Assembly: GCA_009785215.1 (NCBI GenBank)
Contig: WQWU01000003.1
Location: 1 to 64,000, forward strand
Source of the DNA: Treponema sp.
GTDB lineage: Bacteria > Spirochaetota > Spirochaetia > Treponematales > Breznakiellaceae
DNA: 64,000 nt
Direction: 5' to 3'
Numbering within the stretch: the first letter of the stretch is position 1; every line of letters starts with the position of its first letter. A program made the position numbers and the translations under genes. The notes under the pieces were generated by a model. It saw nothing but the letters and a program-made list of their open reading frames with translations. It was not told the origin of the DNA and did not search any database. Positions 1 to 9,074 of the stretch are shown in pieces.

Positions 1-695
1 GGAATCTCCAGGTAGTCTACCCAAAAATCACTAAAGGTTTTGCGAATGGAATCAATTTTTCCAAGCGTTAACAATCCGCCATAAGTTAAGGAGCCGTTTT
101 TTGTAATGCCAAATTTTTCACAAAAATCTTCATTGGATAAATCGTTGTAAATTAATTGAGGGTTCTGATTTTTTACTCTGTTTCTAAATGTATTCAATGA
201 TCCTGTGTTTATTTCGCTTATTCCTAAACCTTCAACAATTAACTCTGAACGAATACCAAATGACTGATCCCGCAGCAGTGCATTTATTTCAGAATCTGTA
301 GCTCGATAATCACCGCTTGCAGTACGTATGAAAGTATTCTGAAGTGAATTATAAAAAACAGGCTTCTGTTTAGAAGATGGAATGTAAAAGGCCAGAATAG
401 ATTTATTATTTATTTTGTATATTTTACATTCTGGGTTTATTATTACATTAAACTTATTTTTATTACGTAATACATTTGTAAAATCCTGTTCTATTTTTGA
501 TGGATTTTCTACACCGCATATTTCAAAATTATTTGCGTTTTGTTTTACTCCTAAAACAATCCAGCCGCCTGACGCATTGGAAAATGCGGAAACTGTTTCC
601 CATATATTTTTTGGAAGCTCAGAATGAGCTTCCTTTACTTCAAAGTCGTCCCATTCGATATCGGTTAATCTGTTTAATAGATCTTGTTTATTCAT
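1..695 (-). CDS. AlbA_2 (Schlafen-type) domain protein, partial
   Basis: This minus-strand reading frame opens at an ATG at 693-695 and runs off the left edge, leaving about 231 residues. Residues about 15-50 carry the AlbA_2 / divergent AAA-4 pattern (DFEVKEA followed by AFSNASGGWIVLGV), a nucleic-acid-binding fold found in Schlafen-like and RecG-like regulators. Its start overlaps the last 8 bases of the upstream gene, which is also an AlbA_2 protein, so the two are probably translated together. The 3' half is outside the window, so a C-terminal ATPase-like or winged-helix part cannot be seen. Function is unknown; proteins of this type are often accessory regulators or defence-related, which is family knowledge and not shown here. 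Confidence 0.75.
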   Translation of the reverse strand, partial: MNKQDLLNRLTDIEWDDFEVKEAHSELPKNIWETVSAFSNASGGWIVLGVKQNANNFEICGVENPSKIEQDFTNVLRNKNKFNVIINPECKIYKINNKSILAFYIPSSKQKPVFYNSLQNTFIRTASGDYRATDSEINALLRDQSFGIRSELIVEGLGISEINTGSLNTFRNRVKNQNPQLIYNDLSNEDFCEKFGITKNGSLTYGGLLTLGKIDSIRKTFSDFWVDYLEI

Positions 696-2160
696 TATTA
701 ACTTTCCAGTATCCGCCCTTATCTGGTCCAATGCGTTCAAGCAGACCTTCAGATTTAAGAAGGCGAATATTCTTTTCAACACCTTTTACCGACAAGCCAA
801 TCATCGTTGCCATTTCATTTTGTGTTATATACACATTGTCTTTTATTAACTCTAATATTTTCTCCCTACCTTTCTCCCTACCTTTCTCCCTACCTTTCTC
901 CCTACCTTTCTCCCTACCTTTCTCCCTACCTTTCTCCACAGTTTCAGGATTATTTTCTGTCCCCTTTTCCTGCAAATTGCCAAATGAATAATTATCATCC
1001 AGAGGAACAATAATCCTAAAAATATCACCGTCAATTAATTCCGGTTCTTTCCCGGAATATCTTAATCCATAATGATAAAGATTCCTTACTCCGGAACCAA
1101 GTTCATCCGCCAATCCGATATTACGGAAAAAAGAAGCAATAATTGGGTTTTTAGGATTTGGCTCAAAATTTTCAAGCGTCATTACACCGTCTTTTACAGC
1201 GCGGTTTGCGTTTTCCACAAACATTTTATCTTTTTCAATAATAAATTTTGAAATATAAGTACTTGTAAATTCTCTATGAATTAGTGTATTTACAAGCATT
1301 TCTCTTGTAATAATCTCACGCAAACTAACTCTAACATCACCTTCTAAATAAAATTTATCCCATAAATGTTTGCGGCTAAACTCCATTAGTAAATCATAAC
1401 TATTAATAAGATTTGTTGTTACAATTAAACGATCATCATATCGAGAAAGATTAACTTTTCTTAAAATAGCGTCTGTACGATATGCCGGCAAAATGGATTG
1501 TATAATATCGTCTTTACCAAGCAAAAGTATTGCCGCAAGATTGTATCCCTTTTTTCCGGTTTCTCTGTCCTCAACATATAATCTGGCGCTTTCAAGCAAT
1601 TCGTTATCATTTAATTTTTTCCATGCATGATTTGAATCCCGATTTAACGCCATTTGACGAATTCGCGGCAGCATATCAAAACTCAAATCGGTTTTCTTAA
1701 TAAATGGATATACTTTTCTCTCTGTAAATATATTCTGCTTACGAATATACATTGCAGCAATTTGATTAGTTGCAGTAACTTTAACATCCGCATCATTTAC
1801 GCGATCGTAAATAACTTTTTTAAAACTATGAACTTCTGACGAGGGCGGTACATGAATATGTATGATAAATTTATTATTATATTTTAATATTTCAGGAGCA
1901 AGATATACAGTAGGTAATAATAATTCCGGATTACTTATTGTTGAAATAAAATTCTTTACTAGATTAGGTATCGCCTTCTGCGGGATACCTGCTGCATTGC
2001 AATTATCATCAATACCTAAAAAAATATCTCCGCCGTATCGGTTTAAAAAAGAGCATACTGTTTTGTATGTTTCTATGCTAATCCCGCCTTCACAAAGCTT
2101 GAATTCAATTGCAATATTTTCACCAAGAAGTAAAGCGTTTTCTATTTTTTTATCTATCAT
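688..2160 (-). CDS. AlbA_2 / RecG-like ATP-binding regulator with GREK repeat
   Basis: A 490-residue protein. Residues about 10-130 form an AlbA_2 domain (IAIEFKLCEGG, then NRYGGDIFLGIDD). Residues about 270-385 carry the conserved block seen in proteins annotated as RecG-related or HATPase_c_4 (REMLVNTLIHREF, then GLADELGSGVRNLYHYG). A run of six identical four-residue GREK units follows, encoded by a 12-base tandem repeat, and then a winged-helix DNA-binding segment (QNEMATMIGLSVKGVEKNIRLLKSEG). The family is usually described as a transcriptional regulator or accessory ATP-binding protein and has no proven helicase activity. It overlaps the next AlbA_2 gene by 8 bases. No good Shine-Dalgarno sequence is visible before the ATG at 2160. 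Confidence 0.8.
   Translation of the reverse strand: MIDKKIENALLLGENIAIEFKLCEGGISIETYKTVCSFLNRYGGDIFLGIDDNCNAAGIPQKAIPNLVKNFISTISNPELLLPTVYLAPEILKYNNKFIIHIHVPPSSEVHSFKKVIYDRVNDADVKVTATNQIAAMYIRKQNIFTERKVYPFIKKTDLSFDMLPRIRQMALNRDSNHAWKKLNDNELLESARLYVEDRETGKKGYNLAAILLLGKDDIIQSILPAYRTDAILRKVNLSRYDDRLIVTTNLINSYDLLMEFSRKHLWDKFYLEGDVRVSLREIITREMLVNTLIHREFTSTYISKFIIEKDKMFVENANRAVKDGVMTLENFEPNPKNPIIASFFRNIGLADELGSGVRNLYHYGLRYSGKEPELIDGDIFRIIVPLDDNYSFGNLQEKGTENNPETVEKGREKGREKGREKGREKGREKGREKILELIKDNVYITQNEMATMIGLSVKGVEKNIRLLKSEGLLERIGPDKGGYWKVNNE
861..932 (-). repeat. 12-bp coding minisatellite, six copies
   Basis: Six back-to-back perfect 12-base units (TTTCTCCCTACC on the plus strand) encode the GREK repeats of the AlbA_2 protein on the minus strand. 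The unit is a multiple of three, so copy-number change alters linker length without breaking the frame. Confidence 0.9.
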
Positions 2161-2173
2161 TGTAATTAATATT

Positions 2174-2956
2174 TCATTTAAAAAATAAATATATTATATA
2201 AATCAACGTTTTAATTTTTTTTATATATTTTTGAATAATATTTAGCTTTACACTATCAATAATAGTTTTTTTATTATTTTCAAAATCACGTATTTCTATA
2301 CCATCTATAGCTGAAGAAAATAGATCATCATTATTAGTAATAACAGGAATATTCAACATTCTTAAATTTATATATTTTCTAAAATAATACCATGCATCAG
2401 ATACAAGATATACTTTTGGATAAATATTACATAAAGTTTTTGCAGCTTCTAAATCAATATAATATCCCCAAGTTAAACATGGAGATATTCGAGGTTGACC
2501 TATAAAAAAATCATTATTAAGTTTTATTATATGCCATGGCGTAAAGCGACCAACCTTTACGTTATCTTCATTTTGTTCTCTCCAGAAGCATTTTTCAAGT
2601 TTAACTATTAGTTTATTAATTTTTATATTTTCTAATTTTTCCAAAATATTAAAAAAATCAGGCTTAATTGTAACATCATCTTCAAATATTACTGCGCGTT
2701 CTATGTTTTCTTCTACCATTTTCTTCCAAATGAATTTATGGCTTAAAGAACAACCAATTTCGCCAAGTGATAATTCTTTGTATGTCTTTATCGCTTTTTC
2801 CTTATCGTAATAATAATTTAACTCGTGATTTGTTAAGTTTCTTCCGTCAACCGCATTAAAATATTCATATGTTATGTTATTAAAATTATTAAATTGTAAT
2901 TTTATAAATTCTCTTCTATCTGCATTTTTTAATAAATTTATTATGAATATTTTCAT
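2174..2956 (-). CDS. Glycosyltransferase family 25
   Basis: A 260-residue protein resembling GT25 LPS glycosyltransferases. It starts with MKIFIINL and has DRR close behind, a typical GT25 opening. It carries GEIGCSLSHKFIWKKM at about residues 84-99 and the acidic EDD at about 111-113, which matches the family metal/sugar-nucleotide site. These enzymes transfer a sugar, often galactose, to surface glycans at the inner face of the cytoplasmic membrane. It is very AT-rich compared with the housekeeping genes further right, as is common for surface-polysaccharide loci. It is the last glycosyltransferase of the run 2174-5032. The sugar and acceptor cannot be read from the sequence. Confidence 0.85.
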   Translation of the reverse strand: MKIFIINLLKNADRREFIKLQFNNFNNITYEYFNAVDGRNLTNHELNYYYDKEKAIKTYKELSLGEIGCSLSHKFIWKKMVEENIERAVIFEDDVTIKPDFFNILEKLENIKINKLIVKLEKCFWREQNEDNVKVGRFTPWHIIKLNNDFFIGQPRISPCLTWGYYIDLEAAKTLCNIYPKVYLVSDAWYYFRKYINLRMLNIPVITNNDDLFSSAIDGIEIRDFENNKKTIIDSVKLNIIQKYIKKIKTLIYIIYLFFK

Positions 2957-2970
2957 TTTAACAACCTATT

Positions 2971-3804
2971 TTAGAATGCTTTTTCATGTATTTTTTTTAT
3001 TGTTTTATTTATAATATATTTATATAATGTTTTTAATGAATAATTATCTATATTTTTTGTCTCAAGATAATTTACTTTTTTTTGTAAATTTATAATATAA
3101 TCATCATATTCATATTTTTTATAAAAATTCCACCTTTCTATTATATATTTATGATCATTATCAGAACACCAACTTCCGTCAAAATGATGAATTGAACGCG
3201 TGTTATCTGTAATGTTTATTAATCCGGTCTCAAATGATTTTGGTGAAAAATATTCCACAGGATATAATTTTACTCCTGCAATATCTTGAATTACATTATC
3301 ATCTTTTTTTCCATATTTTTTAAGTATTTTGCTAACTATAGTTCCTATAACTGTTAAATCATAAGATCCATTTTTTTTAATGAAGCATTTTTTATTATAA
3401 TATTTTATTATTTCTAATAATATTGGATTTTGTTTATTTGTTCCGATACCCAATCCAGGATTTATAAATCCAATGTCTTCAAAACCCATGAATGAACTAT
3501 TGTTTAATATATCACCGAATTCTTTTATTACCTCAACATCAGTATCAAAATATATTCCACCATATTCATATAAAATATCAAAACGAGCATAATCACTAAC
3601 AAACGCATACTTTTTTACACTATAAGCCTCTTTTGTGTAAACAACTTTATTAACATTATAATTTGATTCATTCCACTCTTTAATTTCGAAATCAGGGAAA
3701 TATTTTTTCCAGCTTTCTATGCATTTTTTTGCAGTTTTCGGCATAGGGTTTCCGCCAAACCAACAGTAATGAATAAATTTTGGTATTGACACATTGTACT
3801 CCAA
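2971..3804 (-). CDS. GT32-type glycosyltransferase with DXD motif
   Basis: A 277-residue protein with the Gly_transf_sug / capsular-polysaccharide GT32 pattern. It begins IPKFIHYCWFGG, has a KYAFVSDYARFDILYEYGG block at about residues 66-84 and then YFDTDVEV, whose DTD is the metal-binding DXD. Family members transfer hexoses to surface glycans or glycolipids. It lies 14 bases upstream of the GT25 gene and 76 bases downstream of the GT4 gene in the same orientation, so co-transcription is likely. AT content is high. Donor and acceptor are unknown. Confidence 0.85.
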   Translation of the reverse strand: MEYNVSIPKFIHYCWFGGNPMPKTAKKCIESWKKYFPDFEIKEWNESNYNVNKVVYTKEAYSVKKYAFVSDYARFDILYEYGGIYFDTDVEVIKEFGDILNNSSFMGFEDIGFINPGLGIGTNKQNPILLEIIKYYNKKCFIKKNGSYDLTVIGTIVSKILKKYGKKDDNVIQDIAGVKLYPVEYFSPKSFETGLINITDNTRSIHHFDGSWCSDNDHKYIIERWNFYKKYEYDDYIINLQKKVNYLETKNIDNYSLKTLYKYIINKTIKKIHEKAF

Positions 3805-3880
3805 TTTTAGAAAATTATACTAATATATTATACTTTTTTTTCAATATTTATATAACAATACAGAAATACTGCTAATATAA

Positions 3881-5032
3881 TTATAAAAGTATTGTTCTCA
3901 TTAAACATATAATGTTATCACTAATAGTATTCCAATTTAATCTTTTTTCATATTCAACAAATGAAGAAAAACATAATTTTTTATATTCATTAAAATCAGA
4001 TAACATTGTTTGAATATATTTTGCATAAACTTCACCGCGATCAGACAATTCAAAAAGCTTCCCGTTTAATCCATCAAATACAGCGGTTGGCACTCCGCCT
4101 GTATTAGTTGCAAGACTTGGAAGTCCAAAACTTGATGCTTCACTCCAAACTACTCCAAAGCATTCTGCTCTTGTAGGTAATATAAAAAAATGCGATCTTT
4201 TAAATAAATTATCTAATAATTCATTGCCAACTTCTGTTGATTTCGAAATGAAACCATGATTTGTGACATAATCTGGTAATTCAACTGGACAACTTCTTAT
4301 TCCAACAATATCCAAATGAACATTAATACCCTTATTATGAAGAACATCCGCTGTTTCTAAAGCGATAGCAGCACCTTTTCTTTCCCATTCAACTCCAATA
4401 AATAATAAATTACATTCGTTCTCTTTTTTATTTTCTATTATTTTTTCGATATCTATTATTTTTCTATTACATTCAATGTTTGCGCCAAAAGGAACAACTT
4501 TTATCTTGTCAGGATCACAGTTGTAATATTTTATTGCGCCATCTTTTGCCCAATCAGAAGTAAATAATGCTTTATCACAATTGTCTAGAGCATTTTTTTC
4601 CAGAGTATTTAAATATTTCTTTATTCTGTTTGATAAATTTGTACAAGATTTGTAATATTCAAATTTCCCGGCAAAAACACTGTCTGCAAATAATATTTTA
4701 GGTATTTCAGTTTTTAAATAAGCAATAACTTCAGATGTTATACCAAAAATAATATCTGTGTCTTTTGTAAGTTGCTTTTTAATTAAGCATGATAAGTATT
4801 TTAACGTTATTGGGAAAACACCATAATAATGTTCTTTTTTAAATAATTTTCTTGTTATTTTTGCATATAATCTTTCAAGTTTAATCATGATTCTATTTCT
4901 TTTTTCGTCAAGATTATCTATAAAATATAATTCAATGTCTTTCTTTTTTAATGCTTTAGAAATACTATAAACTGAACCGCTCCATGCATGAATATCATAA
5001 ATACTTTGTCTGGAAACAAACGCAATTTTCAT
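3881..5032 (-). CDS. Group 1 (GT4-like) glycosyltransferase
   Basis: A 383-residue GT-B fold glycosyltransferase. The C-terminal donor-binding half has RSHFFILPTRAECFGVVWSEAS followed by GLPSLATNTGGVP, the usual E-x7-E/GG region of family 4 at about residues 270-315. The N-terminal half is divergent. A short WSGSVYSISKAL segment near the start is the expected acceptor-side glycine/serine loop. It probably adds a sugar to a lipid-linked surface polysaccharide in the cytoplasm. It lies 10 bases downstream of the ABC exporter gene, consistent with assembly followed by export. Confidence 0.83.
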   Translation of the reverse strand: MKIAFVSRQSIYDIHAWSGSVYSISKALKKKDIELYFIDNLDEKRNRIMIKLERLYAKITRKLFKKEHYYGVFPITLKYLSCLIKKQLTKDTDIIFGITSEVIAYLKTEIPKILFADSVFAGKFEYYKSCTNLSNRIKKYLNTLEKNALDNCDKALFTSDWAKDGAIKYYNCDPDKIKVVPFGANIECNRKIIDIEKIIENKKENECNLLFIGVEWERKGAAIALETADVLHNKGINVHLDIVGIRSCPVELPDYVTNHGFISKSTEVGNELLDNLFKRSHFFILPTRAECFGVVWSEASSFGLPSLATNTGGVPTAVFDGLNGKLFELSDRGEVYAKYIQTMLSDFNEYKKLCFSSFVEYEKRLNWNTISDNIICLMRTILL

Positions 5033-5042
5033 ATTTTTTTTA

Positions 5043-6749
5043 TTATTCTAGAACGCTTCCGTTTTCAATAACAATACGACGTTTACAACGATCTACGGTA
5101 CTTAAACGATGCGCAATAACTATCAGAGTTTTATTCTCGCTAATTTTATATATCTCATCCATAATTTTACCTTCTGTATCATTATCAAGAGAAGAAGTGG
5201 CTTCATCAAGAACAAGTACATCAGGATTTGTGTAAAGCGCACGTGCTATGCCTATGCGTTGTTTTTGACCTCCGGAAAGCTGAATGCCCCCTTCGCCTAC
5301 CAAAGTTTCAAGTCCGTTGCTTTTTTTTAGGAAATCCCAAATATTTGCCATTTTTAATGATTTAATTAGTCGTTCTTCATCGTATTCAGCAGAAAAGGTA
5401 ACATTATCTGCAACTGTTCCGTCAAACAAATATATGCTCTGCGGAATATAACCTATTTTTTTTCTCCATGAACGTATGTTTTCATTCGTTATTTTTTCAT
5501 CGTCAATATATAGTGAACCGTAATTAGGCTTATGAATACCTATCAATAAATCTACAAGCGTTGATTTTCCAGAACCTGATTCTCCTGTTATGGCAATGCT
5601 TTCACCTTTTTTTATTACCATCCCTGCATTCTTAATTACATCATTTCCTGTATTATATTTAAAATTTATACTATCAATTCTAATTGATTTTTCAAAGTCT
5701 ATTTCAATATCTCCTTCTTTTTCAATTTCTTGATTTATTGCTTTATTAACAGATACTAATGCATTATTATTAAAAGAAATATCATTAACATATCTTAACA
5801 ATCTGGTAATTGCAGGGAGCATTCTATATAATGCAAGCGCATACATACTTATAATAGGAATAATCATTTCCGGAGTTCTTGTTCTCCATGTTATAAATAC
5901 AACTATTCCTATTAATAATGAGAATCCAAAACTTTCAAGAAAATTTCTAGGAAGTACACCAAGCGTTTCACTTATAACACTTGCACGAGCTACAACTTTT
6001 GCAGAGGTTTCATAGTTGTTAAAGAAATTATTTTCATTTCCGCGTAATTTAACAAATTTAAAATTATAAAATGCTTCATGTAAAATACGATATTGTTTCA
6101 TTCCTGCCTCAGATGTTTTTACACCTTGTTTATTTACAATTTTTACCATGAATTTTAAAACAATAAAAACAATTATTGCCAAAATTGCCGTTAATACTAA
6201 TGACATTTTCCAATTTACAATTATTAAAAGACTATAAAGCGTAATAATAGTAAATAATTCAGAAAATATATGCAAAAAACTCAGTAAAAGACGACCAACC
6301 CTTGTTGTTTCAACATTTAATAAATGAATCATATCACCAGAATTTTTCTGCAAGAAATCTTTATAAGGAATAGTACAGAATATTTTAAATATTTTTAAAG
6401 ATATATATTTAAAAATACCAAAAGCATATTTATTTAAAAAATAAGTATAAAAAACATGATATATTGAACGAAATATATAAAACATAATTATTGCGGCACC
6501 AAATGTAATTATAAATGAATATTTATCGGTAAACCTAAAAAAATCATAAGCAATTTTATAATAACCTTCATCCAGCACCGCAGGATTGGAAGCAACTGTA
6601 ATAAAAGGCATAATTGCAGAGATACCAACAGTTTCTATTATTGATAACGCAATTGAAAGGAATATTAATATTAAAAAAAAGATTTTATGTCTTTTTGCCA
6701 ATAATTTATTTAGTTTCTTTGCGATATCAAAAAGGTCGGATATTTTCAT
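5043..6749 (-). CDS. ABC exporter, fused membrane and ATPase domains (MsbA-like)
   Basis: A 568-residue half-transporter. Residues about 20-310 form a six-helix exporter membrane domain. The C-terminal ATPase has Walker A GESGSGKST, signature LSGGQKQR, Walker B VLVLDEATSSLD and the H-loop AHRLST. Such proteins dimerise in the inner membrane and flip lipids or lipid-linked sugars, or export peptides. Its place between glycosyltransferases and UDP-glucose dehydrogenase favours a lipid-linked glycan as substrate, which is inference. Its ATG overlaps the stop of the zeta-like gene (TAATG arrangement at 6747-6751), so translation is coupled. Confidence 0.9.
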   Translation of the reverse strand: MKISDLFDIAKKLNKLLAKRHKIFFLILIFLSIALSIIETVGISAIMPFITVASNPAVLDEGYYKIAYDFFRFTDKYSFIITFGAAIIMFYIFRSIYHVFYTYFLNKYAFGIFKYISLKIFKIFCTIPYKDFLQKNSGDMIHLLNVETTRVGRLLLSFLHIFSELFTIITLYSLLIIVNWKMSLVLTAILAIIVFIVLKFMVKIVNKQGVKTSEAGMKQYRILHEAFYNFKFVKLRGNENNFFNNYETSAKVVARASVISETLGVLPRNFLESFGFSLLIGIVVFITWRTRTPEMIIPIISMYALALYRMLPAITRLLRYVNDISFNNNALVSVNKAINQEIEKEGDIEIDFEKSIRIDSINFKYNTGNDVIKNAGMVIKKGESIAITGESGSGKSTLVDLLIGIHKPNYGSLYIDDEKITNENIRSWRKKIGYIPQSIYLFDGTVADNVTFSAEYDEERLIKSLKMANIWDFLKKSNGLETLVGEGGIQLSGGQKQRIGIARALYTNPDVLVLDEATSSLDNDTEGKIMDEIYKISENKTLIVIAHRLSTVDRCKRRIVIENGSVLE

Positions 6750-7492
6750 TATTTAATCCTTCTTAATACAAACTCATCAAACCATTGCGGAACCGTATCT
6801 GTTAAATAAATATCGTCGCCGTTTTTTTCCATAAAATATTTAAAAGAATTATTGGATTTTTCACTTGAATTGTCAAAGAAGAATGCCTTGTCGGATAATT
6901 TTAAAACAGAATATATATTGTTTAAACTTCTGCTGTAACGTTCTGTTATTTTATTTTCCGGAACATCGTGTCCGCCTGTTTTTACCCTGTTTTTGATACG
7001 ATGTAAATTAATAAGAGGATCTGATGTATTTATAAAATAAAGATATATTTTAAACTTTGCTTTTTTAGCAATCTCAAGTTCCTTTATTTTTGTCTCATGG
7101 GAAAAAACAGATTCAAATGAAAATGATGAATTAGATTGGATCATTTTGTAGCGAAGAAAATCAGCGAGGGCAGCTGCAAGGTAACTGTCATTAAAAGAAG
7201 GGTCTTTTAATGATAATCTGCTGCCGTTTAGAAGCAATAGATCTGAAATATTATAACTTACAAGTGTTTGAAACGGTGACAGTTTTAAATAATTGATTAA
7301 TTCTTTAAAAGAAAAAGAAATTGGCCAATTTTCCAGATTTAATGATACAGATAAATCTTTTAAAATTAAATCAGGATTTATATGATAATATGGATTAAAC
7401 GCTTTAATCTGATTTAAATAATTATATAAAGTGGATTTGCCGGAGCCATTCGGACCTGCGAATACTCTAATTCTTTTTGTTCTTTCGCTCAT
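6749..7492 (-). CDS. Zeta-toxin-like P-loop kinase
   Basis: A 247-residue P-loop protein beginning RIRVFAGPNGSGKST (Walker A at about residues 13-21), followed by YHINPDLI, the pattern of the zeta toxin / predicted ABC-type ATPase family. Zeta toxins phosphorylate UDP-N-acetylglucosamine and block wall synthesis, but many homologues in this group are uncharacterised. It is preceded by a small gene with a TAATG stop/start overlap at 7490-7494, the layout of a toxin-antitoxin pair, and followed by an ABC exporter with the same overlap. Its position in a sugar-nucleotide locus could also mean a metabolic kinase. Confidence 0.72.
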   Translation of the reverse strand: MSERTKRIRVFAGPNGSGKSTLYNYLNQIKAFNPYYHINPDLILKDLSVSLNLENWPISFSFKELINYLKLSPFQTLVSYNISDLLLLNGSRLSLKDPSFNDSYLAAALADFLRYKMIQSNSSFSFESVFSHETKIKELEIAKKAKFKIYLYFINTSDPLINLHRIKNRVKTGGHDVPENKITERYSRSLNNIYSVLKLSDKAFFFDNSSEKSNNSFKYFMEKNGDDIYLTDTVPQWFDEFVLRRIK

Positions 7493-7734
7493 TATATTTT
7501 ATAAATCCGCTGTGTTGTTTTTACGTCTGGTTTAATTTTGCCCAGTATTTCTTTTTTTCCATCAGAATATTCTTTTACGATATCTTCGTTATCAACATAG
7601 GTTACAGGGAGCCCTTTTTCTTTTGCTTCTTTAATTGCAAATAAACCTGCTTCCGCGCACATTTGCTGGAATACTTCGTATTTTTCTGTGCCGATTATTT
7701 GCACATCTTCATTAAATTTTCTTGAATTATTCAT
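7492..7734 (-). CDS. Small protein, candidate antitoxin of the zeta-like kinase
   Basis: An 80-residue soluble protein with mixed charge and no membrane segment. I do not recognise a named family. It lies directly before the zeta-like kinase with overlapping stop and start codons, and the size and order (small gene first) fit an antitoxin. A helical middle part (EVFQQMCAEAGLFAIKEAKEKG) is followed by a beta-rich tail with DNEDIVKEYSDGKKEIL. It could instead be a regulatory or structural partner of the kinase. Confidence 0.6.
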   Translation of the reverse strand: MNNSRKFNEDVQIIGTEKYEVFQQMCAEAGLFAIKEAKEKGLPVTYVDNEDIVKEYSDGKKEILGKIKPDVKTTQRIYKI

Positions 7735-7745
7735 TCAAAGCATCC

Positions 7746-9065
7746 TTATCCAATACCAAAATAATTTAAACCGGCAGATGTTACTTCTTTGGGTTTGTAG
7801 ATATTGCGCAAGTCTATAAAGTTTAATGATGCAAGGTTTTCTTTTATTTTAGCCAAATCTAAATTTCTAAACTGATTCCAGGGCGTAGCGATAACAAGAG
7901 CGTCTGCGTTTTTTGCGCAGTCGTATTCATCTTTTGCAAAGTAAATTGGTTTTATTACGTTTAACAAGCGCCATTTTGCTTCTGTCATTGCGGCAGGATC
8001 GTAAACACGAAGTTTTGCGCCGTTAAGATCCAGATATTCGCAGATTGTAATAGACGGCGACTCGCGCATATCATCGGTATTTTGCTTAAAGGCAAGCCCA
8101 AGCACGGCGATTGTTTTTCCGGAAAGTGAGCCAAGTATTTTTTCAATTTTTTTTGCGGCGCGCAGCTTTTGTTTTTCGTTGGTTTCTATTGTTGTTTCTA
8201 CAATGTTAAGCGTTTCATCATTTTCTTTTGCAATTTTAACAATCGCTCTTGTGTCTTTTGGAAAACAGGAGCCGCCGTAACCGGGTCCGGGATGCAGAAA
8301 CTTGCTTCCTATTCTGCCGTCCTTGCCGACTGCTTTCGCAACATCACGGATATCTGCGCCTGTTTTTTCGCAAAGATTAGCGATTTCGTTTATGAACGTG
8401 ATTTTTACCGCGAGAAAAGCATTGGAAGCGTATTTAATCATTTCCGCAGATTCAAGATTGGTTTCTATAAACGGAGTTTCATTCAAATATAGCGGACGAT
8501 AAACATCTTTCATTATATCGCGTGCCTGAGCGCTTTCGCAGCCTATTACAACACGATCCGGATGAGTAAAATCATAAACTGCAGTTCCTTCCCTTAAAAA
8601 TTCAGGATTTGAAACAACATCAAATTCTATTTTTTTATTGCGTTTTTGCAGCTCTTCATTTATCCAGTTCTGTACTTTTTTTCCGGTTCCGACAGGAACA
8701 GTGCTTTTGTTTACTATAACGGTATATTTATTTATCAGTTTTCCTATCTGACGCGCCGCTTCCTCTACAAAAACAAGATCAGCAGAACCGTCATCCATAG
8801 GAGGTGTGCCGACTGCTATAAAAATAATATTGCTTTCTTTAACAGCCAAAGATAAATCTGTAGTAAAAGACAAGCGTCCGTCATTAATATTGCGCCTTAT
8901 AACTGTATCAAGCCCGGGTTCAAAAATCGGAACTATACATTTTTTAAAAGATTTTATTTTTTCTTCATTGGTGTCCACACAGATTACATGATTGCCGAAA
9001 TCAGCAAGGCATGCTCCAGAAACGGAGCCGACATAACCTGTTCCAATTACTGTTATTTTTGCCAC
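7746..9065 (-). CDS. ugd: UDP-glucose 6-dehydrogenase
   Basis: A 439-residue protein of normal family length. The N-terminal Rossmann fold reads ITVIGTGYVGSVSGACLADFG. The catalytic cysteine lies in GPGYGGSCFPKDT at about residues 257-269, and the C-terminal UDP-binding part has GLAFKQNTDDMRESPS. It oxidises UDP-glucose twice with NAD to UDP-glucuronate, a precursor for acidic surface polysaccharides. It lies 11 bases before the small antitoxin-like gene and 9 bases after the outer-membrane protein gene, within the minus-strand polysaccharide locus. Confidence 0.95.
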   Translation of the reverse strand: MAKITVIGTGYVGSVSGACLADFGNHVICVDTNEEKIKSFKKCIVPIFEPGLDTVIRRNINDGRLSFTTDLSLAVKESNIIFIAVGTPPMDDGSADLVFVEEAARQIGKLINKYTVIVNKSTVPVGTGKKVQNWINEELQKRNKKIEFDVVSNPEFLREGTAVYDFTHPDRVVIGCESAQARDIMKDVYRPLYLNETPFIETNLESAEMIKYASNAFLAVKITFINEIANLCEKTGADIRDVAKAVGKDGRIGSKFLHPGPGYGGSCFPKDTRAIVKIAKENDETLNIVETTIETNEKQKLRAAKKIEKILGSLSGKTIAVLGLAFKQNTDDMRESPSITICEYLDLNGAKLRVYDPAAMTEAKWRLLNVIKPIYFAKDEYDCAKNADALVIATPWNQFRNLDLAKIKENLASLNFIDLRNIYKPKEVTSAGLNYFGIG

Positions 9066-9074
9066 TTATAAATC

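Noticed and set aside
861..932. CRISPR-like array or noncoding satellite
   Set aside because: Perfect 12-base units with no spacers, in frame in the AlbA_2 gene.
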